A stretch of 64,000 nt of DNA from Bradyrhizobium diversitatis (GTDB lineage: Bacteria > Pseudomonadota > Alphaproteobacteria > Rhizobiales > Xanthobacteraceae): the NCBI RefSeq assembly GCF_016031635.1, contig NZ_JACEGD010000004.1:124001-188000 (forward strand). The letters are read 5' to 3'. Position 1 is the first letter of the stretch, and each line of letters opens with the position of its first letter. The notes beneath the pieces were generated by a model that saw only the letters and a program-made list of their open reading frames with translations, ran no database searches and was not told the origin of the DNA. Positions 36,579 to 46,635 of the stretch are shown in pieces. A program made the translations under genes and the position numbers.

Positions 36579-38893
36579 GCGCCAGGCCTTCCGCCACGCT
36601 GCAAGTGTTGTTCGAGCCGGAGGGCGACGCGAGGCGGCTACACCTGATCATGCGCCAGCGCGACGCCTTGCGGCCGCTCTTTCTGGCGACGTGGGAGGCA
36701 CTCTCCAGGCAATTCGATGCTGCCGAACTCGAGACCTGGGCCGGCGCAGTGCTCGAACTCGTCAACGTCAATGCCGGCCCTGCCTGCTTGATCGCCTATT
36801 GGGAGGCGAGCCGCGACGCCGCGTCGACGCGCGAGATTGCACCGCTACTGGGCGCGGCGCAAATCTGCGCCGAAATCTGCCGCCATGCCGGTGCGCCCGC
36901 CGCAACCGCATCGTTGAACGCGCTGGCGATCGCGCGCCGTAGCTTTGGAGCTGCGGCGCTGTCGCGATGGTGGCGCGCGATGGAGATGCTGGCGCGGCAG
37001 GCGCCGGAGTCCGTGCTACCGGCCGCCGGCCGCATGGGACAAATCCTCCTGCCCGGCACGATCGAGGCTTTCGAGGATTTCATCACCGCCGGCCTGCGCT
37101 CAGCTGCCGGCGATCGCAACCGGCGTCTTGCCTTCTTCTCCCTGCAGGATGACTTGGCGCGCCGCATGATCGCGCGCGATCCTGGCGGCGTCGGCTTCCC
37201 CAATGTCGAAGCCGAGGTGAAGGCCTTCACCACCGCATTGTGGGGCGAGCTACCGTTGCTGCGCGGCATGGCTGGCGACAGCATGGACAAGCCGCAACGC
37301 CGCAGCACGATTTCCGGTCCGATCATCCGGCTGCCGGAAACCTATCGCGGTGTGCGGGGCGATGCCGCCCGCGGGCTGTTTCGCGCCGCCACCGCACATG
37401 CGCAGGCGCATCTGGTCCTCGGACGGGCCCGGTTTCCGATCGGCACGCTGAAGCCGCTACAGGTCGCCCTGGTCAACCTGATCGAGGATGCGCGTGTCGA
37501 GACACTGGCAATGCGCGCCCTGCCTGGATTGCGCCGGCTGTGGGCGCCCTACCATGTCGCCGAGCCCCGCGGCATCGCGACCGCCCCGGTGCTGCTGGCG
37601 CGGCTGGCGCGTGCGCTGTTCGATCCGGCCCATGTCGACGATGACGGCTTCGTCGCCAAGGGCCGCGCCCTGTTCGCAGCCGCGCTGCCGCGCATCGAGG
37701 ATTCCGCGATCAGCCGCGAGATCGGCACGTTGCTCGGCAACGATCTCGGCCAGATGCGGGTGCAGTTCAATGCCAGGACCTATGTGGTCGAACCGGTGTA
37801 TCGCGACGATGGACTGGGACTGTGGGATTTCGACGAAGGCGCACAGCCCCCGGACGACGTGCTGGACCTGTTCATCGATGCCATGCGCGTGGACGCACAG
37901 GAGAGTGCTGACGGCAGTAACCAGCAGGCCGAGCTTGGCAACGCCGAGGCCGGGATCGGCCGCGGTCGCCCCGTCGCGCCCGATGACCGCGGCACGGTCA
38001 TCGCGCGCTATCCGGAATGGGACCGAGTCCATGGCATCGAACGGCCCGACTGGACCGTCGTACGCGAGGTCGCAGCCAAGTCTGGCGATCCGCATGCGAT
38101 CGAAGACGCGCTCGACGGCGCGGGAGCCGTACGCAACCGCGTCGCGCGCCTGGTGCGTGGCCTCCGTATCGGCCGCATCGTACGCTTGAAGCGGCAGCAT
38201 GACGGGCACGACCTCGATGTCGATGCGATGCTGGACGCCGGCATCGCGTTGCGCAGCGGCCAGGAGCCCGACCCCCGCGTGTTCCGCTCATCGAAATCGG
38301 TGCATCGCGATCTCTCCGCGCTGCTCCTGATCGATATTTCGCAGTCGACATGCGACCGACTACCATCGGGCGCAACCGTTCTCGATATCGAACGCCTTGC
38401 CGTTGCGGTTCTCTCCGAGGCCATGGATCAGCTCGGCGACCCCTTCGGCCTGCTCGCCTTCGCCTCCGACGGCCGCGAGGATATCAGAATGACCAGTATC
38501 AAGGGCTTCGATGAGGCTTACGACCGGCCTTGCCGGGCGCGGCTGGCGGGGCTCAGCTCCGGCCTGTCGACCCGGCTCGGCACGGCATTGCGCCATGCCG
38601 GCAACGTGATGGCGACGACCACCTCGACCAGCCGAAAGCTTCTGATCGTGCTCACCGACGGGGAGCCGTCCGACATCGATGTCTCCGACCCGCTCGATCT
38701 CGTCGAGGATGCCAGACGCGCAGCGGTCGATCTCCGTAGTCGCGGCATCGACGCCTATGGCGTCGTGCTCGGCACAGCCGGCATCGCCTCCGCCCCGCGT
38801 ATCTTCGGACGCAGCAACACCATGCTGGTGCCCCGGGTTGAGAATCTGCCGGCACGGCTGTCGGAGCTCTATTTCCGTCTGGCACGGCGTTGA
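36566..38893 (+). CDS. cbbO: CbbO/NorD-like VWA-domain activator protein
   Basis: A 775-residue protein with a long helical N-terminal region and a C-terminal von Willebrand A domain (about 590-775). The MIDAS metal site is LLLIDISQST (DxSxS), with SGLSTRLGTALRHA and LIVLTDGEPSDID supplying the remaining ligands. Length and layout match CbbO (about 780 residues) better than NorD (about 640). It partners the AAA+ ATPase directly upstream and in known systems tethers it to the target enzyme. The ATG lies inside the cbbQ end; a GTG three codons later that overlaps the cbbQ stop is an alternative. It converges on ureD with 32 bases between stops. Confidence 0.85.
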   Translation: MRSVSARPSATLQVLFEPEGDARRLHLIMRQRDALRPLFLATWEALSRQFDAAELETWAGAVLELVNVNAGPACLIAYWEASRDAASTREIAPLLGAAQICAEICRHAGAPAATASLNALAIARRSFGAAALSRWWRAMEMLARQAPESVLPAAGRMGQILLPGTIEAFEDFITAGLRSAAGDRNRRLAFFSLQDDLARRMIARDPGGVGFPNVEAEVKAFTTALWGELPLLRGMAGDSMDKPQRRSTISGPIIRLPETYRGVRGDAARGLFRAATAHAQAHLVLGRARFPIGTLKPLQVALVNLIEDARVETLAMRALPGLRRLWAPYHVAEPRGIATAPVLLARLARALFDPAHVDDDGFVAKGRALFAAALPRIEDSAISREIGTLLGNDLGQMRVQFNARTYVVEPVYRDDGLGLWDFDEGAQPPDDVLDLFIDAMRVDAQESADGSNQQAELGNAEAGIGRGRPVAPDDRGTVIARYPEWDRVHGIERPDWTVVREVAAKSGDPHAIEDALDGAGAVRNRVARLVRGLRIGRIVRLKRQHDGHDLDVDAMLDAGIALRSGQEPDPRVFRSSKSVHRDLSALLLIDISQSTCDRLPSGATVLDIERLAVAVLSEAMDQLGDPFGLLAFASDGREDIRMTSIKGFDEAYDRPCRARLAGLSSGLSTRLGTALRHAGNVMATTTSTSRKLLIVLTDGEPSDIDVSDPLDLVEDARRAAVDLRSRGIDAYGVVLGTAGIASAPRIFGRSNTMLVPRVENLPARLSELYFRLARR

Positions 38894-38925
38894 GAATGGC
38901 TCCCGTCCGCTAGTGGGAACAGGCA

Positions 38926-39774
38926 TCACTTCCTTCGACGCGCCAGGGGGGCATCGAGTGCCGCATGGGCTGCGACATGGAACGACGCGTCGAGTGCGCG
39001 TGCCAAGACACCGCCATCCGGGGCAAGAATACGCGATACGAGGCCTGCACCGTTCGGCGCCAACGAACATCCGGCCAGCGCGCCACAGCGGCCGGCGGCC
39101 TGCTCCATGTCGGCCAACGCCGGCAATCGGTCCGGCGGCGCAATCAGCACGAAGTTTGCCACGGCGGCCATCGAACCCAGCACCCCGTTGCGCGTCTCGT
39201 CGCCATCGATCGCGCCGATGTCCTTCATCAGCAACCTGCCGCCCGGGCGTGATACGTTCAACCGGCTCTCGAAGCGCGCGAACGGCCTCGCCTTCGCTTT
39301 GGGATCGTGGACCGCGAAGCCATCGGCGAGACACAGCACGGCATCGTCGGCAACCACGGCTTCCGTTTCCAAGGTGAGATCGGCACCAGGAAACAGCACG
39401 TAGGGATCGCTGGTCAAGGCGCAGAACGCGCCCTCTTCCACCCTCACGGCTTGTCGCTGGATCGCGCCGCTCGCGCGGCCGTCATGCACGACGGTCGCGG
39501 CCTGGGTCGTCATGTGGAACGCCGCTTGGTCACCAACGCGCACGTCAAGCTTGATGCGGTCGCCGGCATACAAACCGCCCGAGGCGGATTGCAGATAGAG
39601 CGTGAGCAGATCGGGCCTGACTGTATCGAGATAGAACCCGCGGGTGATATGCAGGGGATAGCCGATCTGCTGACGGCGCAAGACGCTGCGACCGCCGGCG
39701 CGATCGACGACCAACGCGCCATCGAGCGAACGCCCGGTCTCAGACCCGGAACAGGACTGCAGCAGAGATCGCAT
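38926..39774 (-). CDS. ureD: Urease accessory protein UreD
   Basis: A 282-residue UreD (UreH) scaffold that binds urease apoprotein and recruits UreF-UreG for nickel insertion. Family features include [12 protein letters not shown] near the N-terminus, [18 protein letters not shown], and [12 protein letters not shown], which corresponds to the usual TQxxTKVY segment. Sequence is moderately diverged, as is common for UreD. It is the last gene of the ure operon, overlaps the ureG end by 35 bases, and faces cbbO. Confidence 0.9.
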   Translation of the reverse strand: MRSLLQSCSGSETGRSLDGALVVDRAGGRSVLRRQQIGYPLHITRGFYLDTVRPDLLTLYLQSASGGLYAGDRIKLDVRVGDQAAFHMTTQAATVVHDGRASGAIQRQAVRVEEGAFCALTSDPYVLFPGADLTLETEAVVADDAVLCLADGFAVHDPKAKARPFARFESRLNVSRPGGRLLMKDIGAIDGDETRNGVLGSMAAVANFVLIAPPDRLPALADMEQAAGRCGALAGCSLAPNGAGLVSRILAPDGGVLARALDASFHVAAHAALDAPLARRRK

Positions 39775-40393
39775 CGACGACCGCCTCCACGCCGACGCCG
39801 CTCTTCAAATTGGTCGGTATCACCGGCTTCGTGCCCCGCACCTGCCGCGCATCCGCCAGCATGCGATCGAGATCGACGCCGACATGCGGCGCGAGATCGA
39901 CCTTGTTGACGACAAGCAGGTCACAACGCAGCAGGCCGGGCCCTCTCTTGCGCGGAATGTCGTCGCCGCCGGCGACGTCGATCACGAAGATCCACCAGTC
40001 GACCAGATCGAGCGAGAAGGTCGAGGCGAGATTGTCGCCGCCGGATTCGAACAGGATCAACTCCAATCCCGGGAAGCGGGCCTCGAGTTCGTCCCCCGCC
40101 GCAATGTTCAGTGTGGGATCTTCCCGGATCACGGTGTGCGGGCAGGCGCCAGCCTCGACCGCCGAAACGCGGGCAGGATCGATCAGTCCGGAGCGCCGCA
40201 ACCGCTCGGCATCTTCTTTGGTGACGAGATCGTTGGTGACGACGGCAAAGTCGATGTTGCGCCTCTGAAGCACCGGGATCAGCGCCTCGATCAGCGCCGT
40301 CTTGCCCGAGCCGACCGGGCCGCCAATTCCGACCCGTGCCGCACTGGCGCCGTCGCGGGCCTCGTTGTCAGATACGCGCAAGGCATGAAACAC
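39740..40393 (-). CDS. ureG: Urease accessory GTPase UreG
   Basis: A 217-residue SIMIBI GTPase that powers nickel delivery to urease. The P-loop is [31 protein letters not shown], the metal-binding Cys-Pro-His of [24 protein letters not shown] and [11 protein letters not shown] are all present. Normal length. The start is GTG, three bases downstream of the ureC stop. Overlap with ureD suggests coupled translation. Confidence 0.95.
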   Translation of the reverse strand: MFHALRVSDNEARDGASAARVGIGGPVGSGKTALIEALIPVLQRRNIDFAVVTNDLVTKEDAERLRRSGLIDPARVSAVEAGACPHTVIREDPTLNIAAGDELEARFPGLELILFESGGDNLASTFSLDLVDWWIFVIDVAGGDDIPRKRGPGLLRCDLLVVNKVDLAPHVGVDLDRMLADARQVRGTKPVIPTNLKSGVGVEAVVDAISAAVLFRV

Positions 40394-40396
40394 GGC

Positions 40397-42106
40397 TCAC
40401 CTCAACATGTAGCGGCGGGCCAGCGGCAGTTCACGGGCCGGCTCGCAAGTTGCCAGCACACCATCGACAAACACATCGAAGGTCTCCGGATCGACGGTGA
40501 TGTGCGGACATGTGTCGTTCCACAGCATGTCTCGCTTGCTCAGCTTGCGGGTGCCTTGCACCGGCAGCAGCTTCTTCGCCAACCCCAGCTCGGCGCCCAG
40601 GTCGCGCGCCAGCGCCAGCGGATGGACGAAGCAGGCCGACAGCGCCGACGCGGCCCTGCCGAACGCGCCCCATTGCGGCCGCATCAGTATCGGCTCGCAC
40701 GTCATCAGCGATGCCGCGCTGTCGCCCATCGCGCCCCAGGCGATAAAGCCGCCCTTGATGACGAGCTCCGGCTTGATGCCGAAGAAGGCCGGCCGCCACA
40801 CCACGATGTCGGCGATCTTGCCCGGCTCCAGCGATCCGACTTGGTCGGCGATGCCGAACGTCCTGGCGGCATTGATGGTGTATTTGGCGATGTAGCGCTT
40901 GATACGCGCATTGTCGCCAAAGCCCGGCTGGTCCTCCGGCAACGCACCGCGCTGGTCCTTCATCTTGGAGGCAAGCTGCCAGGTCCGGCAGATCACTTCG
41001 TGGATACGGCCCATGCCCTGGCTATCGGAGCCCAGCATCGAGATCGCGCCAATGTCGTGTAGCACGTCCTCGGCCGCGATGGTCTGGGCGCGAATGCGGC
41101 TTTCCGCAAAGGCGACATCCTCGGGAATCGCCGGATTGAGGTGGTGGCACACCATCGTCATGTCGAGATGTTCGTCGAAGGTGTTGACGGTGTAGGGATT
41201 GGTCGGATTGGTCGAGGACGGCAGGCAGTGCATTTCGCCGGCGACGCGGATGATGTCGGGCGCATGACCGCCGCCGGCGCCCTCGGTGTGGTACATGTGA
41301 ATGGTGCGGCCACCGATCGCTTCCAGAGTATTTTCGACGAAGCCGGATTCATTCAGCGTATCGGTATGGATCTGAACCTGGAAATCGTAGTCATCGGCAA
41401 CCTCGAGGCAGGTGTCGATCGCCGCCGGCATCGAACCCCAATCCTCGTGCAGCTTCAGCCCCATCACCCCGGTCTCGAGCTGCTCGATCATCGGCGCCGC
41501 GCGATGGGCATTGCCACGGCCGAGAAAACCGAAATTCATCGGCCAGGCCTCGGCGGCCTGCAGCATCTTGCCGGTGTTGAACGGTCCGCCGGAATCGATG
41601 CCGACCGTGATCGGTCCAAGCGAGCCGCCGATCATGGTAGTGATGCCGCTCGCGATCGCATGCTCGACGAGGCCCGCGCTGTCGAAATGCACGTGCACGT
41701 CGATGGCGCCGGGGGTCGCGATCAGCCCCTCGCAATCCCGCACCGTGGTGCCGGTGGAGACGATCAGGTTCGGATCGACGCCATCCATGATGGCGGGATT
41801 TCCGGCTTTGCCGAAGCCCACGATGCGGCCATGGCGGATGCCGAGGTCGCCCTTGACGATCCCCAGCACCGGATCGATCATCAGCACGTTGCAGAGCAGG
41901 AAATCGAGCGCGCCCTCGGCGCTGGTGATCCCGGCCATGCCTATGCCGTCGCGCAGGGTCTTGCCGCCGCCATGCAGGCATTCGTCGCCGTAGACCGCAT
42001 GGTCGTGTTCGACCACGGCATACAGCGAGGTATCACCGAGCCTGACGGCATCGCCCGTGGTCGGGCCGTAAAGGGCGGCGTAGTCACGCCGGTCGATCAT
42101 CGCCAC
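40397..42106 (-). CDS. ureC: Urease alpha subunit (catalytic)
   Basis: A 569-residue catalytic subunit hydrolysing urea to ammonia and carbamate at a dinickel centre. The nickel ligands are visible: His138 and His140 (DVHVH), the carbamylated Lys218 (GLKLHEDWG), His247 (QIHTDT), His273 (MYHTEG) and the Asp of MLGSDSQ. The mobile-flap Cys320 and His321 (MVCHHLNP) are present. Start is GTG with an ATG two codons later. The wording around the first His pair differs from the usual enterobacterial type and, with the fused small subunit, points to a distinct urease lineage. Confidence 0.96.
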   Translation of the reverse strand: MAMIDRRDYAALYGPTTGDAVRLGDTSLYAVVEHDHAVYGDECLHGGGKTLRDGIGMAGITSAEGALDFLLCNVLMIDPVLGIVKGDLGIRHGRIVGFGKAGNPAIMDGVDPNLIVSTGTTVRDCEGLIATPGAIDVHVHFDSAGLVEHAIASGITTMIGGSLGPITVGIDSGGPFNTGKMLQAAEAWPMNFGFLGRGNAHRAAPMIEQLETGVMGLKLHEDWGSMPAAIDTCLEVADDYDFQVQIHTDTLNESGFVENTLEAIGGRTIHMYHTEGAGGGHAPDIIRVAGEMHCLPSSTNPTNPYTVNTFDEHLDMTMVCHHLNPAIPEDVAFAESRIRAQTIAAEDVLHDIGAISMLGSDSQGMGRIHEVICRTWQLASKMKDQRGALPEDQPGFGDNARIKRYIAKYTINAARTFGIADQVGSLEPGKIADIVVWRPAFFGIKPELVIKGGFIAWGAMGDSAASLMTCEPILMRPQWGAFGRAASALSACFVHPLALARDLGAELGLAKKLLPVQGTRKLSKRDMLWNDTCPHITVDPETFDVFVDGVLATCEPARELPLARRYMLR

Positions 42107-42127
42107 GCAGCAGTCTCCTTCCAGGTT

Positions 42128-42823
42128 TCAGGCGCCCTTGAAGCCGCGCGCGCGGGCTCGCGCCAGCGCTGCCGCTTGAACAGCGGGATCGGACGCCGCG
42201 CCGTCGGTGAGATTGTTAAGTCCGGTCAAATGCTGGTCGCCGCCGAACTCGACCAGATTGATCTCCTTCGAGGCCCCCGGCTCGAACCGCACCGCCGTCC
42301 CGGCCGGAATGTCGAGCCGCATGTTGATGGCGCTGGCGCGATCGAACTCGAGCGCTTTGTTGACCTCGAAGAAATGAAAATGCGAGCCGATCTGGATCGG
42401 GCGATCGCCGGTGTTGACTGCCGTCAAGGTCAGCGCGCGTCGCCCGGCATTGAGTGCGATCTGGCCCTCCTGCGCCAACAACAGACCCGGACGTTCGTTG
42501 TCGGCTTCCGTGCCCGGAGCGGGCCGGATCGGCTCGTGCACCGTGACGAGCTTGGTACCGTCGGGGAAGACACATTCCACCTGGATGATGTCCATCATCG
42601 CGGCGATGCCGGGCAGCACGTCCGCAGACGACAGGACGGTCGAGCCATAGCCGATCAAGTCGGCGACGGAGCGGCCGTCACGCGCGCCCTCCAGTATCTC
42701 GTCGGTGATGAACGCGACGGCTTCCGGATAGTTCAGCTTCAGTCCGCGGGCGCGGCGGCGGCGCGCCAGCTCGGCAGCATTGAAGATGGTCAGGCGCTCC
42801 AGTTCGGTTGGCGTCAGCAGCAT
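42128..42823 (-). CDS. ureAB: Fused urease gamma-beta subunit (UreAB)
   Basis: A 231-residue polypeptide joining the gamma subunit (about 1-100: [60 protein letters not shown]) to the beta subunit (about 105-231: [54 protein letters not shown]). Most proteobacteria encode these separately. The fused form is known from Helicobacter UreA and some actinobacterial ureases. No stop or frameshift interrupts the join, so the fusion is real in this sequence. It lies 21 bases upstream of ureC. Confidence 0.95.
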   Translation of the reverse strand: MLLTPTELERLTIFNAAELARRRRARGLKLNYPEAVAFITDEILEGARDGRSVADLIGYGSTVLSSADVLPGIAAMMDIIQVECVFPDGTKLVTVHEPIRPAPGTEADNERPGLLLAQEGQIALNAGRRALTLTAVNTGDRPIQIGSHFHFFEVNKALEFDRASAINMRLDIPAGTAVRFEPGASKEINLVEFGGDQHLTGLNNLTDGAASDPAVQAAALARARARGFKGA

Positions 42824-42835
42824 TCGAAATCACCC

Positions 42836-43507
42836 TCAATTGGCGAACAGCCGCAGATCGGCCTGGGCGTGCCGTGCCGCGGCAATATCGAGGAAAGGCA
42901 CGAAACTGGACAGTTCGACGTCATCCGGTACCTCCTGAGCAGCGAGTTGCTCGATCAGCGGCAGGCATCGCTGCAGCACGCCCTGCCCTTGCAGCGCGCC
43001 CATGGCACCCAGCCTGATCGCGGCAGTGATCACGCCGGACGCAGCCGTATAGCCGGAACAGAGTTGCGCCAGCGCCTCGTCCAGCCCGAGTTCGGACCAC
43101 ACGGCGCCCTGCATGACGGCGATATGTCCCAGACAATTCCCCGCCTGCACGTCATCGCGTAGCGCGATTGCCAATGGCTGGCCCAGCCGTGCGTGCGAAG
43201 CAAGATAGGCCCCCCCATTGCGGCGCGAGCCCGTGCGCAACGTCTCAATCAGCGTGGAGGCCTCGACCTCGCGATCGACCGCTGCGATGGCTTCCAGATC
43301 GCCCCCCGCACGATACGACCACAGCAATGCGACCCTGTCGTAGCTGGCCCAGCGCCGCTTCAACATCGCAGCGACCAATGCCTCGAAGTCGCCCAAAGTC
43401 ATGTCACGGCGAAGCGCGAGAGCACCCTCGATCCCATAGGAAAACGCGAAGGCCCCGCTCGGAAACGCGCCGTCCGCCTGCCAGATCGCCTGCAAAACCC
43501 GGAGCAT
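42836..43507 (-). CDS. ureF: Urease accessory protein UreF
   Basis: A 223-residue all-helical UreF that acts with UreD and UreG as a fidelity factor in nickel insertion. Family motifs: DGAFPSGAFAFSYGIEGAL at the N-terminus (usual form: FPxGxFxxSxGLE), and LGHIAVMQGAVW (normally GHxxVxxG) in the middle. The C-terminus is normal. It begins three bases after the ureE stop and precedes ureAB by 12 bases. Confidence 0.92.
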   Translation of the reverse strand: MLRVLQAIWQADGAFPSGAFAFSYGIEGALALRRDMTLGDFEALVAAMLKRRWASYDRVALLWSYRAGGDLEAIAAVDREVEASTLIETLRTGSRRNGGAYLASHARLGQPLAIALRDDVQAGNCLGHIAVMQGAVWSELGLDEALAQLCSGYTAASGVITAAIRLGAMGALQGQGVLQRCLPLIEQLAAQEVPDDVELSSFVPFLDIAAARHAQADLRLFAN

Positions 43508-43510
43508 GAC

Positions 43511-44044
43511 TCAATGATCGTGATGATGGTGATGGCCGCCGCGGGCACCACCAGGCCGGGGCGGCTCGACGGCTTCGACCGCGTCCGCAGTATCTTCATC
43601 GAGTATCGTGACACCGACCCTGCGGGCGCTGATCAGGTTTTCCAGGCGCGCAGTGTAGTCTTCCGGCCGGCCTTCCAACGCAACCAGCAGCACCTCGCCG
43701 CCAAACCGCACCCGCCAGTGTAGATTGCCGACGTGGTAGCCGAGCTCCACCGCGTCGGCGATCGAGCGCGGCTCCAATCGCAACCAGCGTTCGGTTGCGG
43801 CGCGGACGACGATCGCACGGTCGGGCTCCAGCAGCAGCACGGCGCCGTCGAAAAGCTTTTCATGACGAGGCAAGGCGATCGCCAACTCCTCACCGCCGCG
43901 CGTGGTGATCAAGAGACGCCGCCGCGCCAGATCGGTCGCCGGCACATTGGCGACATCGACCGCTCCCTCATGCTCTAGACGGTGAAGCGCCTCGGACAAA
44001 GCGGGCTCGACCCGGCTCCCCAGCACGCGTTCGATGCGCAGCAT
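43511..44044 (-). CDS. ureE: Urease accessory nickel metallochaperone UreE
   Basis: A 177-residue UreE: an N-terminal peptide-binding domain (DLARRRLLITTRGGEELAIAL), a metal-binding domain (YHVGNLHWRVRF, with the conserved His of the dimer site) and a C-terminal histidine-rich tail ending GGHHHHHDH that can hold extra nickel. First gene of the ure run, 77 bases downstream of amiE with a strong hairpin between them. Confidence 0.93.
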   Translation of the reverse strand: MLRIERVLGSRVEPALSEALHRLEHEGAVDVANVPATDLARRRLLITTRGGEELAIALPRHEKLFDGAVLLLEPDRAIVVRAATERWLRLEPRSIADAVELGYHVGNLHWRVRFGGEVLLVALEGRPEDYTARLENLISARRVGVTILDEDTADAVEAVEPPRPGGARGGHHHHHDH

Positions 44045-44081
44045 CGCAGGTACCTCGCGAATTTGATGATCAAGCAGGATG

Positions 44082-44105
44082 GGCGGCGGATATCAATCCG
44101 CCGCC
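44082..44105 (-). promoter_or_regulatory. Perfect 10-bp hairpin between amiE and ureE
   Basis: GGCGGCGGAT-ATCA-ATCCGCCGCC is a perfect inverted repeat with a four-base loop, in the middle of the 77-base space between the amidase stop and the ureE start. No T run follows it. It could be an mRNA-processing or stability element separating amidase and urease expression, or a factor-dependent pause. Confidence 0.5.
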
Positions 44106-44121
44106 ACCGACGATATGCGTT

Positions 44122-45159
44122 CTAGCGGTGCGCCACCTTCTTGTTCGGGATTCCCTCGATCGGACATTCCTCGGTTCCCACTGTGGTGCGCGTGAAGGAC
44201 TCGACCATCTCCCGCGTGCCTTCCGGATCGGCGATCCACTTGGCGTAGAAATCATATGGGCAGGCCGCAACGCCGCGATCACCCTCGCCCGAATTGATCA
44301 TGCCCGTGTAACCGCGATGCACCAGCTTGAAGAGATGGTTCTGCGACTGGCCGTTCTTGCGGGCATCGCGGATCAGCGACTTCGACAGCTGGGCGTAGTT
44401 GATGCCGTACTCTTCCTCGCCGCATTCGCCAAGGGTCCGGCCATCGAAGCCGATGATCGCGGAATGGCCGAAATACGAATAGACGCCGTCAAAGCCCGTG
44501 GCGTTGGCGACCGCGACATAGACATTGTTCGCCCAGGCCATCGCCTTGGCCATGATGACCTGCTGGTCCTTGGCCGGATACATATAGCCCTGGCACCGCA
44601 CGATCAGCTCGGCGCCCTTCATCGCGCAATCGCGCCAGATCTCGGGATAGTTGCCGTCGTCGCAAATGATCAACGAGATCTTCAGCCCCTTGGGGCCCTC
44701 GGAGACATAGGTGCAGTTGCCGGGATACCAGCCCTCGATCGGCACCCAGGGCATGATCTTGCGATATTTTTGCACGATCTCACCCTTGTCGTTCATCAGG
44801 ATCAGGGTGTTGTAGGGCGCTTTGTTCGGATGCTCCTCGTGGCGTTCGCCGGTGAGCGAGAATACGCCCCACACCTTGGCCTTGCGGCAGGCCTCGGCGA
44901 AAATCTCGGTTTCATCGCCTGGGATCACCGAGGCGGTTTCGTACATCTCCTTGGAATCGTACATGATGCCGTGGGTGGAGTATTCCGGGAAGATCACAAG
45001 ATCCATGCCGGGCAGACCGGTCTTCATGCCGACGACCATGGCGGCGATCTTGCGGGCGTTGTCGAGCACTTCCGCCTTGGTATGAAGGCGCGGCATCTTG
45101 TAGTTCACGACGGCGACGCCGACCGTGTCGTTGCTTGACGTAATATCACCGTGCAGCAT
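44122..45159 (-). CDS. amiE: Aliphatic amidase
   Basis: A 345-residue nitrilase-superfamily amidase that hydrolyses short aliphatic amides (acetamide, propionamide, often formamide) to the acid and ammonia. Catalytic residues are at the canonical AmiE positions: Glu59 (FPEY), Lys134 (KYRKIMPW), Glu142 (IEGW) and Cys166 (LIICDDGN). The N-terminus ([20 protein letters not shown]) is nearly identical to Pseudomonas AmiE. AGGAGAGCAAG precedes the ATG. It follows urtE by 34 bases and is presumably in the same transcript as the importer and under AmiC/AmiR control. Confidence 0.95.
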   Translation of the reverse strand: MLHGDITSSNDTVGVAVVNYKMPRLHTKAEVLDNARKIAAMVVGMKTGLPGMDLVIFPEYSTHGIMYDSKEMYETASVIPGDETEIFAEACRKAKVWGVFSLTGERHEEHPNKAPYNTLILMNDKGEIVQKYRKIMPWVPIEGWYPGNCTYVSEGPKGLKISLIICDDGNYPEIWRDCAMKGAELIVRCQGYMYPAKDQQVIMAKAMAWANNVYVAVANATGFDGVYSYFGHSAIIGFDGRTLGECGEEEYGINYAQLSKSLIRDARKNGQSQNHLFKLVHRGYTGMINSGEGDRGVAACPYDFYAKWIADPEGTREMVESFTRTTVGTEECPIEGIPNKKVAHR

Positions 45160-45193
45160 CTTGCTCTCCTTTAAGAAGTTCTCGCAGCTCAGC

Positions 45194-45889
45194 TCACACC
45201 GCCATATGACGATGAACCATCTCGTCGGTCAGCTCGGAAATCGCCCCGGACACGACCACGCGTCCCTTCTCCATCATGGCGAAGCGATGCGCAGCGCGAC
45301 GCGCGAACGAGACGTTCTGCTCGACCAGGATCACGGTGAGGCCCACCTCCCGATTGAGGCGGATGATGATCTTCTCGATCTCCTCGACGATCGACGGCTG
45401 GATGCCTTCGTTCGGTTCATCGAGCAGGATCACCTTGGGATCGGCGGCAAGCGCACGAGCGATCGCGAGTTGCTGCTGCTGCCCGCCCGAAAGCACGCCG
45501 CCATTGCGGGTCAGATTGTTCATCAAATAGGGAAACAGCTCGGCGACCAGTTCCGGGATCTCGCGCTTGCCGTCATGCCGGGCGAACGAGCCCATCAGGA
45601 TGTTCTCGCGGATCGTGAAATCCGGAATGATCTCGCGACCCTGCGGCACATAGGCGATGCCGGCCCGCGCCCGTTGGAACGTCGGCTCCTTGCCGATCTC
45701 GCGCTCGTTCAGCCTGATCTGCCCGTCTATCCGGTCGGTCAAGCCCATCAGCGTCTTCAGCAGCGTGGTCTTGCCGGTGCCGTTACGTCCGAGCACCGCC
45801 GTAACCTCGCCGTCACGCACCTCCAGGCAGACGTCGTGGAGGATGTGGCTGCGATCGTAGAAACTATCGACATGCGAGAACGCCAGCAT
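45194..45889 (-). CDS. urtE: Urea/amide ABC transporter ATPase UrtE
   Basis: A 231-residue LivF-type ATPase. Walker [17 protein letters not shown], the Q-loop segment [14 protein letters not shown], signature [15 protein letters not shown] and Walker [17 protein letters not shown] are all in place. The NEGIQPSIV wording is characteristic of UrtE. The ATG overlaps the urtD stop; a longer frame upstream was rejected. Works with UrtD on the UrtB-UrtC channel. Confidence 0.92.
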   Translation of the reverse strand: MLAFSHVDSFYDRSHILHDVCLEVRDGEVTAVLGRNGTGKTTLLKTLMGLTDRIDGQIRLNEREIGKEPTFQRARAGIAYVPQGREIIPDFTIRENILMGSFARHDGKREIPELVAELFPYLMNNLTRNGGVLSGGQQQQLAIARALAADPKVILLDEPNEGIQPSIVEEIEKIIIRLNREVGLTVILVEQNVSFARRAAHRFAMMEKGRVVVSGAISELTDEMVHRHMAV

Positions 45890-46632
45890 CAGGAAATCCC
45901 CTTCGAGCCGAGGTAGGCTTCCTTCACTTTCGGATTCGTCTCGATGTCCGTAACGCTGCCCTCGGCGAGAACCTGGCCCAGATGCAGCACGGTGATGCGC
46001 TCCGCGATCTCGCGCACAAAGGCCATGTCGTGCTCGACCACGATGATGGTGTGGCGGCCCCGGAGGTTGTTGACGATCAGGGAGGTCTTGTGCGTCTCCG
46101 CCTGGGTCATGCCGGCGGTCGGCTCGTCCAGCAGGATGATCTTCGGATCTTGCGTGATCAAAAGGCCGAGCTCCAGCCATTGGGTCTGGCCGTGGCTCAG
46201 ATAGGCGGCAACGCGGTTGGCTTCGTCGGCCAGCCCGATCAGTTCCAGCACCTCGTCGACCTTCGCCTTGGCCGGAAAGCCGAAGCCGAGATTGGCGAAT
46301 ACGCCGGGATTCTTGCAGCTCGCCACTTCGAGATTGCGGCGGACCGTGAGCTCCTTGAACACGCTCGGAATCTGGAACTTGCGGCCGATGCCGGCGCGAG
46401 CGATCCGATGCTCTTCCCAATTGGTGATGTTGGTATCATGCAGAAAGACGCGGCCTTCGGTCGACTTGGTCTTGCCCGAGATCAGATCCATCAGCGTGGT
46501 CTTGCCGGCGCCGTTTGCACCGAGCAGAACCCGCAACTCGCCCTCCTCGATGATCAACGACACGCCGTTGACGGCCTTGAAGCCCTCGAAGTCGACGCCA
46601 AGCCCGTCGATGGTCAATGCTGCCTGCGCCAT
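45889..46632 (-). CDS. urtD: Urea/amide ABC transporter ATPase UrtD
   Basis: A 247-residue LivG-type ATPase with Walker A GANGAGKTTLMDLISG, signature LSHGQTQWLELG (the SHGQxQWLE form is diagnostic of UrtD), Walker B IILLDEPTAGMTQAE and the C-terminal LivG extension (TNPKVKEAYLG). It starts three bases after the urtC stop. Confidence 0.93.
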   Translation of the reverse strand: MAQAALTIDGLGVDFEGFKAVNGVSLIIEEGELRVLLGANGAGKTTLMDLISGKTKSTEGRVFLHDTNITNWEEHRIARAGIGRKFQIPSVFKELTVRRNLEVASCKNPGVFANLGFGFPAKAKVDEVLELIGLADEANRVAAYLSHGQTQWLELGLLITQDPKIILLDEPTAGMTQAETHKTSLIVNNLRGRHTIIVVEHDMAFVREIAERITVLHLGQVLAEGSVTDIETNPKVKEAYLGSKGIS

Positions 46633-46635
46633 GGG

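Noticed and set aside
35778..38893. norQ-norD pair for nitric oxide reductase
   Set aside because: No norCB genes are nearby, and the VWA protein is CbbO-sized, so the CbbQO label was preferred though the true client is unknown.
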